Source: Candidatus Parcubacteria bacterium (GTDB taxonomy: Bacteria > Patescibacteriota > Patescibacteriia > PEXW01). From it: a stretch of 64,000 bases of DNA. The DNA is taken from NCBI GenBank assembly GCA_003597955.1, contig QZJU01000021.1, forward strand, positions 47,952 through 111,951, in the 5' to 3' direction. The notes beneath the pieces were generated by a model, which saw only the letters and a program-made list of their open reading frames with translations, did not search any database and had not been told where the DNA came from. A program made the translations under genes and the position numbers. Shown one piece after another: positions 60,939-64,000 of this stretch. Within the stretch, counting starts at the first letter, position 1, and the number at the start of each line of letters is the position of its first letter.

Positions 60939-63380
60939 ATGCCAAAAAAAATGTTGAGCCAGGCTGAAAAACGCAAGCGCTTTATTTTGTGGTTTGACGA
61001 AATCACCATTAAAGACATTCCATTTGTGGGCGGCAAGAACGCTTCATTGGGAGAAATGTACCGGGAGCTAACCGGCAAAGGCGTAAAAATTCCAAATGGC
61101 TTTGCCATTACGGCTTATGCTTACCAGTATTTATTAAAAGCCGCAGGCATAAAAGACGACATTCGGGAAATTTTAAAAGGCTTGGATGTCAACAATTTAA
61201 ATAATCTTTACGAACGCGGTCGCCGGGTGCGGGAAACGATATTGCGTGCGGAATTTCCTTTGCAGCTTAGAGAAGAGATTATCGTGGCGTACCACAAACT
61301 TTCCCAAAATTACCGCGTTCGCAATGTGGACACGGCTGTCCGCTCCAGCGCCACGGCCGAAGACTTGCCGGACGCCAGTTTCGCGGGCCAGCAGGAAACC
61401 TATTTGAATGTTTCCGGCGATCACGCTTTGATTGAGGCATGCAAAGCCTGCTTTGCTTCGCTTTTCACAAACCGCGCCATTTCTTACCGCGAAGCCAAAA
61501 AGTTCGACCATTTTTCCATTTCACTTTCCATCGCCGTGCAAAAAATGGTCAGGTCGGATTTGGCCGCTTCGGGCGTGATGTTCTCCATAGACACCGAATC
61601 CGGCTTTAAAGACGCGGTTATGATCAACGCCTCCTACGGGTTAGGTGAAAATATCGTGCAAGGCGCGGTGACGCCAGACGAATATTATGTGCACAAGCCG
61701 ACTTTGGCCTTGGGGTATAAGCCGATTATCGGTAAAAAGATCGGTAGCAAAGAAATAAAAATGGTGTATTCCTTCGGCACGACCAAGCCCGTGAAGAATA
61801 TCCGGGTGCCATTGCCTGAAAGGCAGAAGTACGCCCTGGCCGACCCGGAAATTTTAAAATTAGCCAAGTGGGGCGTGATCATCGAAGAGCATTATTCGCA
61901 AAGAGCCGGGAAGTTTAAGCCCATGGATATGGAATGGGCCAAAGACGGCGAAACCCAAGAATTGTTCATTGTCCAAGCGCGGCCCGAAACCGTCACCAGC
62001 CAAAGAAATCCGAATGTTTTACAGACCTATGTTTTGTTAAAGCGCGGCCGGGTTTTAACCGAAGGCGGTTCCATCGGCTCAAAAATCGGCACGGGTAGTG
62101 TGCATGTGATTGAGGATGTTAAAGATATCGGTAAATTCAAAGCCGGTGAAGTTTTGGTGACGGAAATGACAGATCCGGACTGGGAACCGATTATGAAAAA
62201 GGCGGCGGCCATCGTGACCAATGCGGGCGGTCGCACCTGCCACGCGGCCATTATTTCACGGGAACTCGGCGTGCCCTGCATTGTGGGCACGGGCACGGGT
62301 ACGGCCGATTTGAAAAATGCCGGCCAAGTCACAGTGTCCTGCGCGGAGGGCGATAAAGGTTTTGTCTACGCCGGCAAACTGCCGTTCACAATCAAGAAGA
62401 CCGACCTTAAAACTTTAAAGCGCCCCAAAACCAAAGTCATGATGAATGTCGGCAATCCCGAATCCGCTTTTGCTGATTCTTTTATTCCCAATGACGGCGT
62501 GGGTCTGGCGCGGGAGGAATTCGTCATTAACGACTATATCAAAATTCACCCCATGGCCCTGCTGAATTTCAAAAAATTGAAGGATTCAAAAGTTATCTCT
62601 GAGATTCAGAATTTAACCGCCAGCTACGCGAACAAAGCGCAGTTCTTTGTGGACAAGTTGGCCGAAGGTGTGGCCCGTATTGCCGCGGCGTTTTATCCCA
62701 AAGATGTGATTGTCCGTTTATCAGATTTTAAAACCAACGAATACGCCAATTTGATCGGCGGCAAAGAGTTCGAGCCCATTGAAGATAACCCCATGATCGG
62801 CTGGCGCGGCGCTTCTCGCTATTATGATCCCAAATACGAACCGGCTTTCAAGTTGGAGTGTCTGGCTTTGCGGAAAGTGCGGGATGTCATGGGCTTGAAA
62901 AACTTAAAAGTCATGGTGCCTTTTTGTCGAACTGTCAAAGAAGGGCAATTAGTCATCGAAACCATGAAAAAATATGGCCTGGTTCAGCACAAGGATGGGT
63001 TAGAGGTTTATGTGATGTGTGAAATCCCGGCAAATGTGATTTTGGTCAAGGAATTTTCCAAAATTTTTGACGGCTTCTCCATCGGCTCCAACGACTTGAC
63101 GCAATTGACCTTGGGCGTGGATCGGGACTCGGCGCTGGTTGCGCATGTATATGACGAAAGAAACGCGGCAGTCAAGAATTTCATCCGCCAGGTTATTCGG
63201 GGCGCCAAGGAAGCTAAAAGAAAAATCGGCATTTGCGGCCAAGCGCCCTCGGACTTTCCGGATTTTGCTCAGTTTTTGGCGCAGGAGGGGATTGACAGCA
63301 TTTCCTTGAACCCAGACACGGTCATTAAAACCACCGTGGCGATTTACCAGGCCGAGCAGAAAGCGCGAAAGAAAAAATAA
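60939..63380 (+). CDS. ppsA: Phosphoenolpyruvate synthase
   Basis: 813 aa. It converts pyruvate and ATP to PEP, AMP and phosphate. The N-terminal ATP-grasp domain (VGGKNASLGEMY, VRSSATAEDLPDASFAGQQ) precedes the phosphohistidine domain (GGRTCHAAIISRELGVP, catalytic His ~434) and the PEP-binding C-terminal domain (GSNDLTQLTLGVDRD, GICGQAPSD). It links pyruvate to gluconeogenesis. No SD. Confidence 0.96.
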   Translation: MPKKMLSQAEKRKRFILWFDEITIKDIPFVGGKNASLGEMYRELTGKGVKIPNGFAITAYAYQYLLKAAGIKDDIREILKGLDVNNLNNLYERGRRVRETILRAEFPLQLREEIIVAYHKLSQNYRVRNVDTAVRSSATAEDLPDASFAGQQETYLNVSGDHALIEACKACFASLFTNRAISYREAKKFDHFSISLSIAVQKMVRSDLAASGVMFSIDTESGFKDAVMINASYGLGENIVQGAVTPDEYYVHKPTLALGYKPIIGKKIGSKEIKMVYSFGTTKPVKNIRVPLPERQKYALADPEILKLAKWGVIIEEHYSQRAGKFKPMDMEWAKDGETQELFIVQARPETVTSQRNPNVLQTYVLLKRGRVLTEGGSIGSKIGTGSVHVIEDVKDIGKFKAGEVLVTEMTDPDWEPIMKKAAAIVTNAGGRTCHAAIISRELGVPCIVGTGTGTADLKNAGQVTVSCAEGDKGFVYAGKLPFTIKKTDLKTLKRPKTKVMMNVGNPESAFADSFIPNDGVGLAREEFVINDYIKIHPMALLNFKKLKDSKVISEIQNLTASYANKAQFFVDKLAEGVARIAAAFYPKDVIVRLSDFKTNEYANLIGGKEFEPIEDNPMIGWRGASRYYDPKYEPAFKLECLALRKVRDVMGLKNLKVMVPFCRTVKEGQLVIETMKKYGLVQHKDGLEVYVMCEIPANVILVKEFSKIFDGFSIGSNDLTQLTLGVDRDSALVAHVYDERNAAVKNFIRQVIRGAKEAKRKIGICGQAPSDFPDFAQFLAQEGIDSISLNPDTVIKTTVAIYQAEQKARKKK

Positions 63381-63394
63381 TAAATTTAAACAAA

Positions 63395-63422
63395 AAAGAG
63401 CGAGTCATAAGATTCGCTCTTT
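63395..63422. terminator. ppsA terminator
   Basis: 12-bp stem AAAGAGCGAGTC/GATTCGCTCTTT with one G-T pair. Confidence 0.8.
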
Positions 63423-63438
63423 GTAATGAAAAATTTTT

Positions 63439-63664
63439 TGCCGGATGCCCAGCCAGACCCTGAAAGCCAGGGAATTCACCGCTGGATATTTCTACCAATA
63501 TCCATTCTTTCGACCCCTCTTATAAAAGAGCGGGGAGGATAGGGGTTTGTCGAGCTCAGACCCTGAAATAGCTTTTTTCAGCGCGGTCTCTTCTAAAAGA
63601 GCTTTGCTGGGACGGAAAAAACATAACGATAACTCGAGCTTTCATATTCGTGCTTCATCCGGCA
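63439..63664. ncRNA. Putative structured RNA, family not recognised
   Basis: A 226-nt region with no coding frame. TGCCGGATG (63439-63447) and CATCCGGCA (63656-63664) close it. Inside are CCCAGC/GCTGGG, CCCTG/CAGGG (63458-63472), TGGATATT/AATATCCA (63483-63504), CCCCTCTT/AAGAG-GGGG (63514-63535), AGACC-CTGAAA/TTTCAG-GGTCT and CTCTT/AAGAG helices. CAGACCCTGAAA occurs twice (63454, 63557). T-rich sequence flanks both ends, so either strand could be the RNA. No tmRNA, RNase P, SRP or 6S core motif is seen. Confidence 0.55.
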
Positions 63665-63817
63665 TTTTTATTTTGTGTTTCTGACTTTAACACAAATATT
63701 TGTTTTGTAAAAGTTATTTATTCACTTGCGGAATTTGGGATCGCCATAGGTCCTTCCCTTTTTTAATCAAACAAGTTATGGTATTTTTAGTTTCCAATTT
63801 CGGAAAGTCCGTAATAA

Positions 63818-63907
63818 GGAAGGGTCGCATAGTGGCCGAGTGCGTCTGCTTGGAGAGCAGATAGACCTTCACGGGTCTCGGGAGTTCGAATCTCCCCCCT
63901 TCCGCCA
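63818..63907 (+). tRNA. tRNA-Ser (GGA)
   Basis: 90 nt with encoded CCA. Acceptor GGAAGGG/CCCTTCC, discriminator G, anticodon loop TTGGAGA (GGA at 63852-63854), long class II variable arm, and T-arm with GTTCGAATC. It reads UCC/UCU. A small GGCGC/GCGCC hairpin (63944-63956) lies downstream; nothing else is seen to the window end. Confidence 0.96.
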
Positions 63908-64000
63908 AGAATCACATTTCGAAAAATCAAGGTTGGAAGCCTCGGCGCAAAGCGCCTCGGCATGGTATTTTTCCGCAATTTTGAAGGCATTTTTGAAATC

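Noticed and set aside
63439-63664. tmRNA, RNase P RNA or SRP RNA
   Set aside because: None of their invariant sequence blocks is found on either strand.

Overview
The window looks like a bacterial chromosome segment from the Candidate Phyla Radiation (Patescibacteria, Parcubacteria-like). This is an inference from several things seen together. RNA polymerase subunits are compact (RpoB 1142 aa). Many core genes have AT-rich leaders with no Shine-Dalgarno (SD). A giant secreted protein carries paired GPGGC cysteine motifs. Genes are tightly overlapped, and biosynthetic genes are few beyond a folate/one-carbon cluster. TGA is used as an ordinary stop, so the genetic code appears to be standard code 11. 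No 16S rRNA is present, so the phylum-level call is not proven.

Layout. 1-8 kb: a partial REP-associated transposase, single-gene cassettes (YdcF-like, DUF1003, a Cys-rich unknown), a DUF3048 protein with a lipoprotein, a ParB-like protein, and a DUF2238-murE pair. 8-20 kb: the information and division core (rpoB, rpoC, ftsK, a RodZ-like gene, recA). 20-24 kb: a radical SAM cassette, an unknown cassette, efp, and the rpsF-ssb-rpsR operon. 24-34 kb: a Trm11-like methyltransferase and CapA, ychF, and a minus-strand run glyA, NUDIX, NlpC/P60, folC, folD, NUDIX. 34-42 kb: an acyltransferase, a 1390-aa secreted protein, RNase J and NUDIX.

42.2-47.4 kb is an AT-rich integrated element. It carries a large serine recombinase, a SpoVG-like protein, a winged-helix protein, a zinc-finger protein, a membrane-anchored protein and several unknowns. 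The recombinase reading frame runs into an intact tRNA-Leu(CAG). The island is flanked by a degenerate class II tRNA-like sequence on the left and a tRNA-Leu 5' fragment on the right.

47.5-64 kb: an anchored peptide-binding protein, secG, a 46-aa basic protein, uvrC, uvrA, csrA, a nucleotidyltransferase plus O-antigen-ligase-like pair, groES-groEL behind a CIRCE operator, two small unknowns, ppsA, a strongly folded putative ncRNA, and tRNA-Ser(GGA).

Two gene-expression styles coexist. Core genes (rpoB, rpoC, recA, groES/EL, uvrA, glyA, rpsF) have no SD. A set of isolated genes (YdcF-like, Cys-rich unknown, ParB-like, radical SAM, 21684 and 33960 unknowns, csrA) has strong SDs, TTGACA-type -35 boxes and often a private terminator. 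The most unusual observations are the tRNA-bounded element, an EF-P whose tip loop lacks the modified lysine, a synonymous-diverged remnant of an RNase J 3' end, the folded RNA before tRNA-Ser, and several palindromic repeat families.
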